64,000 nucleotides of DNA from Clostridia bacterium (GTDB lineage Bacteria > Bacillota > Clostridia > UBA1381). The stretch's first letter is position 1, and each line of letters begins with the position of its first letter. This document shows positions 1 through 8,401 of this stretch, in pieces. Below the pieces are notes generated by a model that saw only the letters and a list, made by a program, of their open reading frames with translations, had not been told where the DNA came from and made no database searches. The DNA is taken from positions 1 to 64,000 of the forward strand of contig JAFSXU010000055.1 of NCBI GenBank assembly GCA_017443895.1. The letters are read 5' to 3'. The position numbers and the translations under genes were made by a program.

Positions 1-75
1 AACGAACGGAGAATAAAAGAAAAACTTGGGTGGATGAGTCCGGTACAATATCGGCTCAACGCCTTGGCTGCATAA
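1..75 (+). CDS. IS3-family transposase, C-terminal end only (cut by window edge)
   Basis: The first 24 codons, ending at TAA 73-75, read as the extreme C-terminus of an OrfB-type DDE transposase. The segment KEKLGWMSPVQYRL matches the familiar IS3/IS150-group ending, where a lysine-rich stretch is followed by a S-P-V-Q-Y-R motif. The protein would cut and join insertion-sequence ends. The rest of the gene lies left of the window, so intactness cannot be judged. Confidence 0.85.
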   Translation, partial: NERRIKEKLGWMSPVQYRLNALAA

Positions 76-135
76 AAATAGCGTAGCAGTCATCATAACT
101 ACTACGCTATATAAAGTCTAACTTTTGGGGGTCAC
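1..135 (+). mobile_element. Right end of an IS3-family insertion sequence
   Basis: After the transposase stop there is a short hairpin (AGCGTAG 80-86 with CTACGCT 102-108) and then GTCTAACTTTTGGGGGTCA at 116-134. That last segment resembles the terminal inverted repeat of IS150-group elements, which commonly end in a CCCCAAAAGTTAGAC-like sequence. The element boundary is therefore put near 134-136. The left end and target duplication are outside the window. Confidence 0.75.
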
Positions 136-178
136 ATCAAATTTTGGCTCTCCTTTTGAATAATTCGGGTGTATGTAC

Positions 179-242
179 GGTAAATTTGATTAAATGAATG
201 ATGAATAATGAATAATTATGGTGGAAAAATCTCCGATTTTTC
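179..242 (-). repeat. Hairpin plus TTATTCA-repeat unit (family B), reverse copy
   Basis: A run of ATGAATAATGAATAAT-type repeats (about 191-219) leads into the perfect hairpin GAAAAATC-tcc-GATTTTTC at 224-242. Similar units occur at 6657, 7614, 35055, 43655 and 54437. No coding potential. Together with the next element it fills the gap between the IS end and the nitroreductase gene. Confidence 0.7.
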
Positions 243-263
243 TTTGATAATATAGCGGTAGGT

Positions 264-435
264 GGTAAATTTGGGTTTAGCGATGTATTACGAAATCGTT
301 GTTTGGTATGGTCGTAGGGACAGGTCTCTGTGCCTGTCCGTATCCCCGATAACGCATATTGGGAACGGGAGGGCGTGGAAACTCTGCCCTACAAATTGTG
401 ATACCCATTTACGCACATAAACCAAAATTTATACC
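264..435 (+). repeat. Interspersed inverted-end element (family A), copy 1
   Basis: A ~172-bp non-coding element bounded by GGTAAATTTGGGTTTA and the near-complement TAAACCAAAATTTATACC. It holds two internal hairpins, GGACAGG..CCTGTCC and GGGAGGGC..CTGCCC. Five more copies occur in the window. The right end overlaps the stop codon of the nitroreductase gene, which is read from the other strand. Confidence 0.8.
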
Positions 436-995
436 AAAATCTCGTTCATACTGCGCTTTGGGACATGGATTTTTCCGTTTTCATCCTCGTAGTATTTGAC
501 ATTGCCATCAACCATATCGCAAGCTTCACTTTCCTGCTTGGGATAGCCAACCGCAAGCAGGTACACAACCTTTAAATCATCGCCAAGCCCTAAAATACCA
601 TGGATATTCTCCCTGTTTATTGCGCCGAGCCAGCAGGTTGCAAGTCCCATATCAACAGCATATAACATCATTGATGTAACGGCTGCGCCTGCGTCACATT
701 CAAACTGTGCGCTTGCCTTGATTTTTGTGTCCCCCAAAACGGCGATATATGCCATGGGCTTTTCGCCGTCCTTTGGCGCACCGTCAGGCAAATATCCTGC
801 CCACTTGATGTTTTCAAAAAGCTCACTACACCTTTTTGCATCGTCAATAATCCCAAACTTTAACGGCTGCAAATTTGCTCCGTATGCAGATAACCTCGCA
901 CAGTCTACCATATCGAGCAATAGGCCTTTATCCACTGCCCTTTGCTCAAACTTGCGGATTGTTCTTCTTTTTTCAATAGCTTCTTTTACATTCAT
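429..995 (-). CDS. Nitroreductase family protein
   Basis: A 188-residue FMN-dependent oxidoreductase of the nitroreductase superfamily, expected to use NAD(P)H to reduce nitro-aromatics, quinones or another small substrate; the true substrate is unknown. R10-R11-T-I-R14 near the N-terminus is the usual FMN-phosphate contact, and the GLATCWLG segment around residue 117 is typical of the family. Length is normal for the short single-domain group. The start has a GGAGGAAA ribosome site (about 1001-1009 on the complement). The final codons and TAA lie inside the end of a repeat element. It is divergent from the decarboxylase gene. Confidence 0.88.
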   Translation of the reverse strand: MNVKEAIEKRRTIRKFEQRAVDKGLLLDMVDCARLSAYGANLQPLKFGIIDDAKRCSELFENIKWAGYLPDGAPKDGEKPMAYIAVLGDTKIKASAQFECDAGAAVTSMMLYAVDMGLATCWLGAINRENIHGILGLGDDLKVVYLLAVGYPKQESEACDMVDGNVKYYEDENGKIHVPKRSMNEILV

Positions 996-1027
996 TTTCG
1001 TTTCCTCCGACCTATGTTATTGAAACC

Positions 1028-1056
1028 ATTTTACTACATTGTAAAATTCTTTGCAA
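1028..1056 (-). promoter_or_regulatory. Promoter for the nitroreductase gene
   Basis: On the complement, TTGCAA (1051-1056) and TAAAAT (1028-1033) are separated by 17 bp, a sigma-A-type arrangement about 35 bp upstream of the start codon. Confidence 0.55.
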
Positions 1057-1067
1057 CACAAAAATAC

Positions 1068-1096
1068 TTTACAAGGCTATATATTTTCTGTATAAT
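1068..1096 (+). promoter_or_regulatory. Promoter for the decarboxylase-recD2-HAD operon
   Basis: TTTACA (1068-1073), 17 bp, TATAAT (1091-1096), ending about 30 bp before the decarboxylase start. It is back to back with the nitroreductase promoter. Confidence 0.65.
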
Positions 1097-1127
1097 GTAT
1101 AATAGGAAAATTTGAGGTAATTTTAGT

Positions 1128-2474
1128 ATGAACACACCGTTATATAACAAGCTTATCGACTATTCGGCAAAAAACAGAATATCGTTTGCAATGCCCGGAC
1201 ACAAGGGGAATGTAATTCCAAACCTGCTGAGGCTTGATGTTACCGAGCTTCCCCAAACTGCGGACCTGCACGATGAAACAGATGCGGTTAAAGCGGCAAA
1301 TGACGAGCTTTCAAGGCTGTACGGCACACAAAAAAGCTATATTTTGACCTCCGGCTCAACCACCGCTATACTTGCCATGCTCTTATCATGCACAAGGCCC
1401 GGCGATACCGTGCTTGTAAGCGAGGATTGCCATATGAGCGTAATAAATGCCTGCGTGTTATCAGGGGCAAGCATTGCGGTTATGGAAAAAGGCTTTGACG
1501 ATATATTTCTTATTCCCACATGGACTTTAGAATTTGAGGAATACTTTAAAAAATACACTAACATAAAGGCGGTTATAATTACCTCGCCAAGCTACTACGG
1601 AATTTGTGAGGATGTGGAAAAAATTTATGAGGTTTGCAAAAAGCATAACGCCCTCTTACTTGTTGACGAAGCGCACGGCGCACATTTTATTTCAAACCCG
1701 AAATTCCCCAAAAGTGCGGTTAATTTTGCGGATATGGTCTGCCACAGTGCGCATAAAACACTAAAAGCGCTTACAGGTGCGGCATATCTTCATATCTGCT
1801 CCGACAGGGTAGATCCCCAAAAGGTAAGGCGTGCAATAAATATGGTTGAGACCTCTTCCCCGTCATATCCCATTGCGGTGTCTGCCGACATTGCAAGGGA
1901 AATGCTCTGTCACCAAAACCGTGAGGCTTGTATAAAAAAGTGTCGGGAACTATCGCAAAAATTATCGGATTTGGGAATACAGGTGCTTTCAAACGACGAC
2001 CCGACAAGGCTTGTTATAAACTTCAAAAATTTCAATATGACAGGCTTTTATGTAAGCGATATGCTGTCGCTCCATTACGGAATTGATGTTGAAATGGCGG
2101 ATATGCTAAATATCGTGCTGATTGTAACTCCGTACAATATTGATACGGACTTTGATGAGCTTTATAATTCGCTTTTGAAAATCATAAAAACAGGGGACAT
2201 AAAAATTACAGTCCCAAAAATTGATAAGGTTAAGCATAACACACTTATAAATCCAAGAGACGCATATTTTAGTGACAGCTTTGATATTGATTTTAAAAAT
2301 TCCAAGGGACACATAAGCCGTGCAACGGTTGTTGCATATCCGCCCGGAACACCAATAATAATCATAGGTGAGCGGATAGGACAACAACAGATTGATTTAA
2401 CAGAAAAGCTTAAATTATACGGTGCAAAAATTCAAGGACTAAACGATAACAAAATAGAGGTAGTAAAAGAGTAA
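1128..2474 (+). CDS. Orn/Lys/Arg decarboxylase family protein (PLP fold I)
   Basis: A 448-residue PLP-dependent amino-acid decarboxylase of the family that includes Bacillus arginine decarboxylase (SpeA/YaaO type). It probably turns arginine, lysine or ornithine into a polyamine precursor; the substrate cannot be fixed from sequence. MPGHK (22-26) is the N-terminal signature, and S-A-H-K210-T carries the lysine expected to bind PLP. The length fits the short Gram-positive form without the N-terminal wing domain. The ribosome site is GAGGTAA. The recD2 start codon directly abuts the stop, so the genes form an operon. Confidence 0.88.
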   Translation: MNTPLYNKLIDYSAKNRISFAMPGHKGNVIPNLLRLDVTELPQTADLHDETDAVKAANDELSRLYGTQKSYILTSGSTTAILAMLLSCTRPGDTVLVSEDCHMSVINACVLSGASIAVMEKGFDDIFLIPTWTLEFEEYFKKYTNIKAVIITSPSYYGICEDVEKIYEVCKKHNALLLVDEAHGAHFISNPKFPKSAVNFADMVCHSAHKTLKALTGAAYLHICSDRVDPQKVRRAINMVETSSPSYPIAVSADIAREMLCHQNREACIKKCRELSQKLSDLGIQVLSNDDPTRLVINFKNFNMTGFYVSDMLSLHYGIDVEMADMLNIVLIVTPYNIDTDFDELYNSLLKIIKTGDIKITVPKIDKVKHNTLINPRDAYFSDSFDIDFKNSKGHISRATVVAYPPGTPIIIIGERIGQQQIDLTEKLKLYGAKIQGLNDNKIEVVKE

Positions 2475-4730
2475 ATGGAAGAGATAACAATTTCGGGGAC
2501 AGTTGAAGATATAATATACTCAAATCCCGAAAACGGGTACACGGTTTGCGATGTTGCCGAAACTCATGGACGGCTTGTAACGGCAACAGGGTATATGCCA
2601 TACATCACCGAGGGCGAAAAGGTGGTAATGAGCGGTACCTGGACAAACCACCCCGATTACGGCGAGCAGTTTAAGGTTACCTTCTGCGAGAATGTACTGC
2701 CGAGTGATGAGGACTCGATCCTTACATACTTATCATCGGGAGTTGTAGCAGGAGTACGGGCGGCAACGGCTAAAAAGCTGGTTGCTCATTTTGGTACGGA
2801 GGTTTTTGATATAATGCTCACCGATCCAGTAAGGCTTTCTGAAATAAAAGGTATAAGTGAGGACAGGGCAAGAGCAATAGGCGCATCATATGCGGAGCTT
2901 CAGTCAATGCGCAGCATTGTAATGTTCCTGCAAAAATACCATATCAGCTCAAATACCGCCGTTAAGGTGCATAACGCCTTAGGCTCAAATGCCGTTGATG
3001 TAATAAAGCAAAATCCGTATATTTTAGCCGACAGGGTTGACGGTATCTCGTTTAATACCTCCGATAACATTGCATATAATATGGGTATACCAAAAAACAG
3101 TATGACAAGGATAAGGGCAGGCATAAAATACCTTATGAACAAGGCGGCATACTCCGACGGAAACACATACCTTCCAAAGCATATTTTAATCGACCACGCC
3201 GCATACACCCTTACGGTATCGGAAAACGAGATCGAGGACGCCCTATCGGCGCTTGTGCTTGACAGGGAGCTGTATCTTGACAGCGTGAATAACGAGGACG
3301 CGTATTATCTTTACAACTTTTTCGAGGCGGAATACTACATTGCACGAAGGCTTTTATCTATAGCACAGAGTGAGCAAAAATTTACCATGAGTGAGGATCA
3401 GGCGGAGCGTGCCATATCGGGCTATGAAAAAAGCCATAATATTGAGCTTGCATCGGAGCAAAAAAATGCGGTAATAAGTGCCTTGTCATCGGGCTGTATG
3501 ATTTTAACAGGCGGACCGGGGACAGGAAAAACCACCGTTATATGCGCCATGCTTGAGCTGTTTCGTGAGCTAAGGCTGTCCGTTTCACTTGCCGCACCGA
3601 CAGGCAGAGCGGCAAAGCGAATGGCGCAGGTTACGGGGCATGAGGCAAAGACCATACACAGGCTTTTAGGGACACAGCAAGGCTCTGACGGAAACTTTCA
3701 CGGCTTTGCGCATAACGAAACACACCCATTATCATCAGATGTTATTATTGTTGATGAGGTATCAATGATTGATGTAAGCCTGATGTCGTCATTTTTAAGA
3801 GCGGTTAAGCGTGGTGCAAGGATTATCTTCTCAGGCGATGCGGATCAGCTTCCGTCTGTAGGCCCGGGGAATGTTTTACACGATATAATAGCAAGCAATA
3901 CCATACCCGTTATAAAGCTAAACAAGATTTTCAGACAGGCAGAGGAGAGCCTTATAATTGTAAATGCTCATAAGGTAAACCGTGGCGAATTACCCGATAT
4001 TTCGACACATTCAAGCGATTTCTTCTTCCTGCACCGTAACACGCACGAGCAGGCAGGCGATACGGTTATGAGCCTGTTTATTCACAGACTCCCATCAAGC
4101 TACGGCGTTTCGCCGCTTAGCTCAATACAGGTTTTATCACCGCAGAAAAAGGGCTATACGGGGACAGAAAACCTAAATAAGCTCCTGCAAAATGCCATAA
4201 ACCCAAAATCAGCCGATAAAGCGGAGCATACCTACGGTAAAACCGTATTCCGTGAGGGCGACAAGGTTATGCAAACACGGAACAACTATGATATGGAATA
4301 TACGGTTATAGACGGTGAGCGTGGCATGGGAATATATAATGGGGATATGGGAATTATAGGCTCCATTGACGAGGAGAATAAAATTATTGAGATTACATTT
4401 GACGAGGATAAGCAGGTCAAATACCCATTTACATTTCTTGACGATTTGGAGCTTGCATATGCAATAACGGTGCATAAGAGCCAGGGCAGTGAGTTCCCCA
4501 TGGTTATAATGCCCGTCTGTGCATTCACGCCACAGCTTACATCAAGAAATCTGTTCTACACAGCCATTACCCGTGCAAGGGACAGGGTTATACTTGTAGG
4601 CAGCGAGAGGGTTATATACAATATGGTCAATAATAACCGCCAGAATGATAGATACACAGGTCTTGGTCAAAGGCTTATGATGATGAAGGAAATTTTTAAT
4701 TCTAAATTTGAGGGAGAGTTTATGCTATGA
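2475..4730 (+). CDS. recD2: ATP-dependent DNA helicase, RecD2 type
   Basis: A 751-residue SF1B 5'-3' helicase of the RecD2 group, which works without RecBC in DNA repair and replication-fork maintenance. An N-terminal OB-like and helix-hairpin-helix region (about 95-150) precedes the motor. Walker A is GGPGTGKT 346-353, the Walker B acid pair is D427-E428 in VDEVSMID, and the late motifs include HKSQGSEF and FYTAITRARDRV. Length is normal for RecD2 (about 740-800). The start ATG follows the decarboxylase stop with no gap, and a GAGGT site lies in the end of that gene. The 3' end overlaps the HAD gene by 4 bp. Confidence 0.95.
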   Translation: MEEITISGTVEDIIYSNPENGYTVCDVAETHGRLVTATGYMPYITEGEKVVMSGTWTNHPDYGEQFKVTFCENVLPSDEDSILTYLSSGVVAGVRAATAKKLVAHFGTEVFDIMLTDPVRLSEIKGISEDRARAIGASYAELQSMRSIVMFLQKYHISSNTAVKVHNALGSNAVDVIKQNPYILADRVDGISFNTSDNIAYNMGIPKNSMTRIRAGIKYLMNKAAYSDGNTYLPKHILIDHAAYTLTVSENEIEDALSALVLDRELYLDSVNNEDAYYLYNFFEAEYYIARRLLSIAQSEQKFTMSEDQAERAISGYEKSHNIELASEQKNAVISALSSGCMILTGGPGTGKTTVICAMLELFRELRLSVSLAAPTGRAAKRMAQVTGHEAKTIHRLLGTQQGSDGNFHGFAHNETHPLSSDVIIVDEVSMIDVSLMSSFLRAVKRGARIIFSGDADQLPSVGPGNVLHDIIASNTIPVIKLNKIFRQAEESLIIVNAHKVNRGELPDISTHSSDFFFLHRNTHEQAGDTVMSLFIHRLPSSYGVSPLSSIQVLSPQKKGYTGTENLNKLLQNAINPKSADKAEHTYGKTVFREGDKVMQTRNNYDMEYTVIDGERGMGIYNGDMGIIGSIDEENKIIEITFDEDKQVKYPFTFLDDLELAYAITVHKSQGSEFPMVIMPVCAFTPQLTSRNLFYTAITRARDRVILVGSERVIYNMVNNNRQNDRYTGLGQRLMMMKEIFNSKFEGEFML

Positions 4731-5359
4731 GGGGTGCAATTTTTGATGTTGACGGAACGCTTTTGTGTTCAATGAACGCCTGGTATAACGCCGTGGCGAA
4801 TTTCTTTAGAGTCAGGAATATCGACTATGATAAATCGCAAATGGAAAGCTTTAAGGATATGCCCTTAGAGGAATCTCTGCCGATTATAAAGCGTGATTAT
4901 AACCTTGATATGTCAATGCACGATATTTTAAAGGAGCTTATGGAGCTTGTCAGGATTGAATATGAACAGAATATCCCTGCAAAAGCGGGCGCATATGAAT
5001 ATTTTAAAAAGCTCCATAATGACGGAGTTAAAATCGCCATTGCAACCTCGGGCTATAAGGAGCTTTGCGAGGGCGCATTCCGTCGGCTCGGTATGTGGGA
5101 ATATATAGATGCGTGCGCATTCTCGACAGAGGTTATGAAGAATAAATCCCACCCCGATGTGTATTTGCTTGCGGCAGAGCGTATAGGCGTAGATCCTCAC
5201 GATTGCACTGTTTTTGAGGATATAACCATAGGTATCGGTGGTGCAAAAAAGGGCGGTTTTTATACCGTTGCTGTAGCCGATGAGTCAAATACAGCCGAGC
5301 AAGACGAGCTAAAACAAGTCGCAGACAGGTTTATTAACGATTTTACGGAATTGTTATAG
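4727..5359 (+). CDS. HAD-family phosphatase, beta-phosphoglucomutase-like
   Basis: A 210-residue HAD hydrolase, subfamily IA with an alpha-helical cap. Motif I is D7-V-D9-G-T, with the nucleophile and the general acid. Motif II is T107-S108 in IATSGY. Motif III is a lysine at 138 or 140, and motif IV is E164-D165. Such proteins remove or transfer phosphate on small sugars or nucleotides; the substrate is not evident. The ATG overlaps the recD2 stop (ATGA), which implies translational coupling. A family A repeat starts 5 bp after the stop. Confidence 0.9.
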   Translation: MRGAIFDVDGTLLCSMNAWYNAVANFFRVRNIDYDKSQMESFKDMPLEESLPIIKRDYNLDMSMHDILKELMELVRIEYEQNIPAKAGAYEYFKKLHNDGVKIAIATSGYKELCEGAFRRLGMWEYIDACAFSTEVMKNKSHPDVYLLAAERIGVDPHDCTVFEDITIGIGGAKKGGFYTVAVADESNTAEQDELKQVADRFINDFTELL

Positions 5360-5363
5360 GAGC

Positions 5364-5562
5364 GGTAAATTTTGGTTTATGTGCATACCATTGGATTTAT
5401 TGTTAATGGGTATGGTGTAGGGTTGGGGCTTGCTCCAACCGCATCCCCGATACCGTATACAACGGCAGGAGCAAGCCCCTGCCCTACAAATTGTGATACC
5501 AATAATCGTTATTTGTAGGGACAAGCGTCTTCGGCTGTTTGTAATATAAACCCAAATTTACC
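5364..5562 (+). repeat. Interspersed inverted-end element (family A), copy 2
   Basis: Bounded by GGTAAATTTTGGTTTA and TATAAACCCAAATTTACC. The internal hairpins are GGTTGGGGCTTGCTCCAACC and GGCAGGAGCAAGCCCCTGCC. The copy carries an extra ~40 bp (TTTGTAGGGACAAG segment) before its right end. It fills the space between two convergent genes and lies over the stop codon of the ACT gene. Confidence 0.8.
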
Positions 5563-5923
5563 CTACATTATATCCGCTATCTGATAACACCCGCATTGCA
5601 AGGTCAAAATTTTCCTCTTTTACAAGGAAATAATCGGTATTAAATGTGGAAACGGCAAAGATGCCTATTTTATTTTTTGCCAAAATCTCGGTTATGGGCG
5701 CCATAATGCCTATAAGCGAAAAATCAAGCACGCCCCCGATCCTGAACGCTCTAAAGCCGTCCTCTCTTTCGATACAGTTATCGGGCGCATGATCGGTTAT
5801 ACACGCCAATGACAATTCCTCGTCTGTTTTACCCACAAAGCAAAACTCATCGTTTAAAAGCCCTGCGTCAAGCTCCTTTACCTTACACACTGTTAGTTTG
5901 CAGTTAAGTTTTTTCAGTTCCAT
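5558..5923 (-). CDS. ACT domain-containing protein
   Basis: A 121-residue protein that looks like the CASTOR/POLLUX-related ACT group (ACT_7, formerly DUF2241). These bind amino acids through a beta-alpha-beta-beta-alpha-beta fold. The C-terminal half, with the GIFAVSTFNTDYFLV segment followed by a helix, is the recognisable part. It probably senses an amino acid, but the partner is unknown. The ATG lies 20 bp inside the 3' end of pnuC, with a GGAGG site there, so the two are co-translated. The TAA stop lies in the inverted end of the neighbouring repeat. Confidence 0.8.
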   Translation of the reverse strand: MELKKLNCKLTVCKVKELDAGLLNDEFCFVGKTDEELSLACITDHAPDNCIEREDGFRAFRIGGVLDFSLIGIMAPITEILAKNKIGIFAVSTFNTDYFLVKEENFDLAMRVLSDSGYNVG

Positions 5924-6608
5924 TTTGTTTTACCTCCATTTTCTTCCAGTTTACAAATCCATACAGATCGCTTGCAAAAAATGCTATAAAGCATACCAAC
6001 ACGGAAATATACGAAATATCCTCAATTGTGGCAAGTGTCCATAAAATTATAAGCACAATATCGTTTGCGGCATAGCCCAAGGCGTAGTTGGGGCTTCGTC
6101 TGAATGTAAGATACACGGCGACAAAGCTTGTGGTAACGGACACGGTGCTCGGGGCAAGGTTATTCGTGCCGATATTTTTAAGTATTACATAAAATATCGC
6201 TGTTATTATAGCACTTAAAACAGCTAAAAAGCAATACTCGGATTTTTTTAATCTGTTTACCTCAACCTCAGCCCTATTGCCCTGATATGGGTGTCTTAGC
6301 CATGAAACAAGTGCAAAAACAGCCATTGGCATAGTCATACCCACATATGTTATCATTTCGCCGTAGTATTTGCACTCATACGAGATTATGCCGTATATAA
6401 TGCTAAAGACTATTGTCAAAAATTGACCTATCGGGTTGCCCTTTGCTATAAATATAAGCGCCGTAACGCCGATAAGCGATGCTGTGAGCTTTAAGTAGTT
6501 TTGGCGGTCAAACACCAAAAATGTGCCTAAAATTAAGAGCACCGATAAAATCCACAGTATTTTTTCGGTTTTTGAAAAGTAGTTGATTTTAAGTACAATA
6601 TTTTTCAT
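5904..6608 (-). CDS. pnuC: PnuC-family nicotinamide riboside/mononucleotide transporter
   Basis: A membrane protein of about 234 residues with seven or so hydrophobic segments. Family landmarks are the AKGNPIGQ-FSIIYGIISYECKYYGE stretch and the C-terminal SDLYGFVNWKKM. PnuC proteins bring in nicotinamide riboside (some thiamin or riboflavin relatives) for NAD synthesis by facilitated diffusion. I chose the ATG at 6606-6608 because GGAGGA (6621-6626, complement) lies 12 nt upstream; a longer reading frame to 6704 lacks a ribosome site, and an ATG four codons upstream sits too close to GGAGG. It overlaps the ACT gene. Confidence 0.85.
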   Translation of the reverse strand: MKNIVLKINYFSKTEKILWILSVLLILGTFLVFDRQNYLKLTASLIGVTALIFIAKGNPIGQFLTIVFSIIYGIISYECKYYGEMITYVGMTMPMAVFALVSWLRHPYQGNRAEVEVNRLKKSEYCFLAVLSAIITAIFYVILKNIGTNNLAPSTVSVTTSFVAVYLTFRRSPNYALGYAANDIVLIILWTLATIEDISYISVLVCFIAFFASDLYGFVNWKKMEVKQNGTEKT

Positions 6609-6656
6609 TATTATAACCATTCCTCCATCTTTCTTCAAGGTGCAAAACAGATTTTT

Positions 6657-6705
6657 CAAAATGCGACGCATTTTGTACCTTACTTCTTCACTATTACTTC
6701 TCACC
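6657..6705 (+). repeat. Hairpin plus TTCACTATTACTT repeat (family B-like)
   Basis: The perfect hairpin CAAAATGC-gac-GCATTTTG (6657-6675) is followed by a TACCTTA box and TTCTTCACTATTACTT repeats. A close relative lies at 7614. It sits in the 5' untranslated region of pnuC. Confidence 0.6.
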
Positions 6706-6708
6706 TAA

Positions 6709-6773
6709 TAAAAAGCATCCATCCACACATCTTCTAAGACCTAACGATGTGCAGGTGAATGCTTCAAACATTC
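6709..6773 (-). terminator. Terminator after the ABC transporter operon, with a competing hairpin
   Basis: On the complement an outer stem (AAGCAT 6759-6764 with ATGCTT 6713-6718) and an inner stem (CACATC/GATGTG, 6726-6751) are followed by TTTTTATT, a rho-independent terminator beginning about 25 nt after the ATPase stop. An upstream 5-bp stem GAATG/CATTC (6757-6773) would use part of the same arm, so an antiterminator controlling readthrough into pnuC is possible. Confidence 0.6.
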
Positions 6774-6789
6774 CTACCCGGTGGCAGTA

Positions 6790-7575
6790 TTATTTTCGGT
6801 CAACAAGGCTTAAAAATTCCTTGGTACGCGCATTTTTCGGATTGTCGATAACCTCCTCGGGTGTGCCCTCCTCGGCAACAACGCCCTTATCCATAAAAAT
6901 GATACGGTCGGACACATTTTTTGCAAAGCCTATCTCATGTGTAACAATAACCATGGTTATATGCTTTTGTGCAAGGTCCTTTATAACCTTTAAAATCTCA
7001 CCCGTAAGCTCGGGATCAAGCGCGGAGGTCGGCTCGTCAAAGAACAGTATCTTTGGCCCTAACACAAGTGCCCTTGCAATGGACACTCTTTGTTGCTGAC
7101 CGCCCGATAATTCGCAAGGATAATTTAAAAGCTTTTGAGTAAGCCCTACCTTGTCAATTACATCCCTTGCCTTTTCCTCAATCTCTCCTAATATCTGCCT
7201 TTTATTCTGCTTGTAGTCGGGGCGTTCCTTTGCAAGGAGCTTGGGCGCAAGCATAACATTTTCAAGCACATTATACTGCGGAAACAGATTAAACTGCTGG
7301 AACACCATTCCGAAATTTAGCTGTGCCTCACGGATTTTTGCAGGTGTTTTTTTCGTCTTATCCGTCGCGTCAAATATTACATTTCCGTCTACCATAATAC
7401 GCCCGCTATCGGCAGTTTCAAGGAAGTTAATACACCGTAGGAGTGTTGTTTTTCCGCTTCCCGACGAGCCTAAGATTGAGATTACCTCGCCCTTTTCCAT
7501 AGAAAATCCGACGCCCTTTAAAACCTCGGTTTTTCCGAAGCTCTTATGCATATCCTGAATTTCCAATATACTCAT
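6790..7575 (-). CDS. Polar amino-acid ABC transporter ATP-binding protein (GlnQ type)
   Basis: A 261-residue ABC ATPase that powers uptake of a polar amino acid. Walker A is GSSGSGKT 36-43, the Q-loop lies in VFQQFNLF (91-98), the signature is LSGGQQQR 156-163, and Walker B ends in D180-E181. These sequences place it in the GlnQ/HisP group. It is the third gene of the binding protein-permease-ATPase operon and ends before a terminator. A GGAA site precedes the ATG. Confidence 0.95.
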   Translation of the reverse strand: MSILEIQDMHKSFGKTEVLKGVGFSMEKGEVISILGSSGSGKTTLLRCINFLETADSGRIMVDGNVIFDATDKTKKTPAKIREAQLNFGMVFQQFNLFPQYNVLENVMLAPKLLAKERPDYKQNKRQILGEIEEKARDVIDKVGLTQKLLNYPCELSGGQQQRVSIARALVLGPKILFFDEPTSALDPELTGEILKVIKDLAQKHITMVIVTHEIGFAKNVSDRIIFMDKGVVAEEGTPEEVIDNPKNARTKEFLSLVDRK

Positions 7576-7613
7576 ATTTATAAATCATTCCTTTCAAGGC
7601 ACACATAATATCT

Positions 7614-7675
7614 CAAAATGCCTTGCATTTTGTACCTTAATTATTCATTATTCATTGTTTGAATTTTATTCAAAC
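7614..7675 (+). repeat. Hairpin plus TTATTCATTATTCATT repeat (family B-like)
   Basis: CAAAATGC-ctt-GCATTTTG (7614-7632), the same TACCTTA box as at 6657, then TTATTCATTATTCATT and a second hairpin GTTTGAA/TTCAAAC. It lies between the permease and ATPase genes and might tune their relative expression. Confidence 0.6.
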
Positions 7676-7676
7676 C

Positions 7677-8312
7677 CTATCCCTTGTAATAATCCATTTT
7701 CTTTTCAACCCATGACATAAGCACGGACAAAATTCCCGTAAACAACAGGAAATACAGCGCCGATGTAAACAGCGGCCATATAACGCCCGATGCGGCAAAG
7801 CGCTGTGCGTTCATCAGAATTTCCGCCACGCCTATAACCCTTGCTAAAGCCGTATCCTTAACAAGTGTTATTATTTCATTACCCATGGGCGGTGTTATAC
7901 GCTTTATTACCTGGAACAGCACAATCTTAAAGAAGGTCTGAGACTTTGTAAGTCCTAAAACCTGACCTGCCTCGTACTGACCGACGGGTATACTCTCTAT
8001 ACCGCCTCGGTAAATCTCGGAAAAATATGCGGCATAGTTAATTACAAACGCAATCAATGCCGCCGTCATTCTGTTTGACATAGGTATTCCCAAAAGCAGA
8101 CCGGGCGCATATAAAACCACGAACAGCTGAAGCATCAGAGGCGTACCTCGGATTATCCATACAAAGGTTTTCATTACCCACTTTAAAGGCTTGAACCTTG
8201 ACATTGTGCCAAATGTTATGACCAGTCCCAACGGCACTGCCATAACAAGTGTAAGCACAAACAGCAGGCAGTTTGTGCCAAAGCCGTGTAACAGTTGAAT
8301 TAAGGCATTCAT
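7677..8312 (-). CDS. Polar amino-acid ABC transporter permease (HisM/GlnP type)
   Basis: A 211-residue membrane permease with about five transmembrane segments. The EAA loop (about 114-133, starting EAGQVLGLTKSQ) is the ATPase docking helix, and the WIIRGTPLMLQLF segment is typical of the HisMQ family. Only one permease gene is present, so the channel is probably a homodimer. It is translated from a GGGGGAAA site. A hairpin separates it from the binding-protein gene upstream. Confidence 0.93.
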   Translation of the reverse strand: MNALIQLLHGFGTNCLLFVLTLVMAVPLGLVITFGTMSRFKPLKWVMKTFVWIIRGTPLMLQLFVVLYAPGLLLGIPMSNRMTAALIAFVINYAAYFSEIYRGGIESIPVGQYEAGQVLGLTKSQTFFKIVLFQVIKRITPPMGNEIITLVKDTALARVIGVAEILMNAQRFAASGVIWPLFTSALYFLLFTGILSVLMSWVEKKMDYYKG

Positions 8313-8350
8313 TTTATGTAGTTTCCCCCTCGAAAAAATGCAGTAAACGA

Positions 8351-8370
8351 CACCACAGACATCTGTGGTG
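8351..8370 (-). promoter_or_regulatory. Intercistronic hairpin between binding protein and permease
   Basis: CACCACAGA and TCTGTGGTG form a perfect inverted repeat in the 89-bp gap. It is followed, on the transcribed complement, by TTTACTGCATTTTTT. Such hairpins often protect or partly terminate the message so that the binding protein is made in excess. Confidence 0.6.
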
Positions 8371-8401
8371 CCGTACCTATTAACCGTATTTTACAGTCTG
8401 A

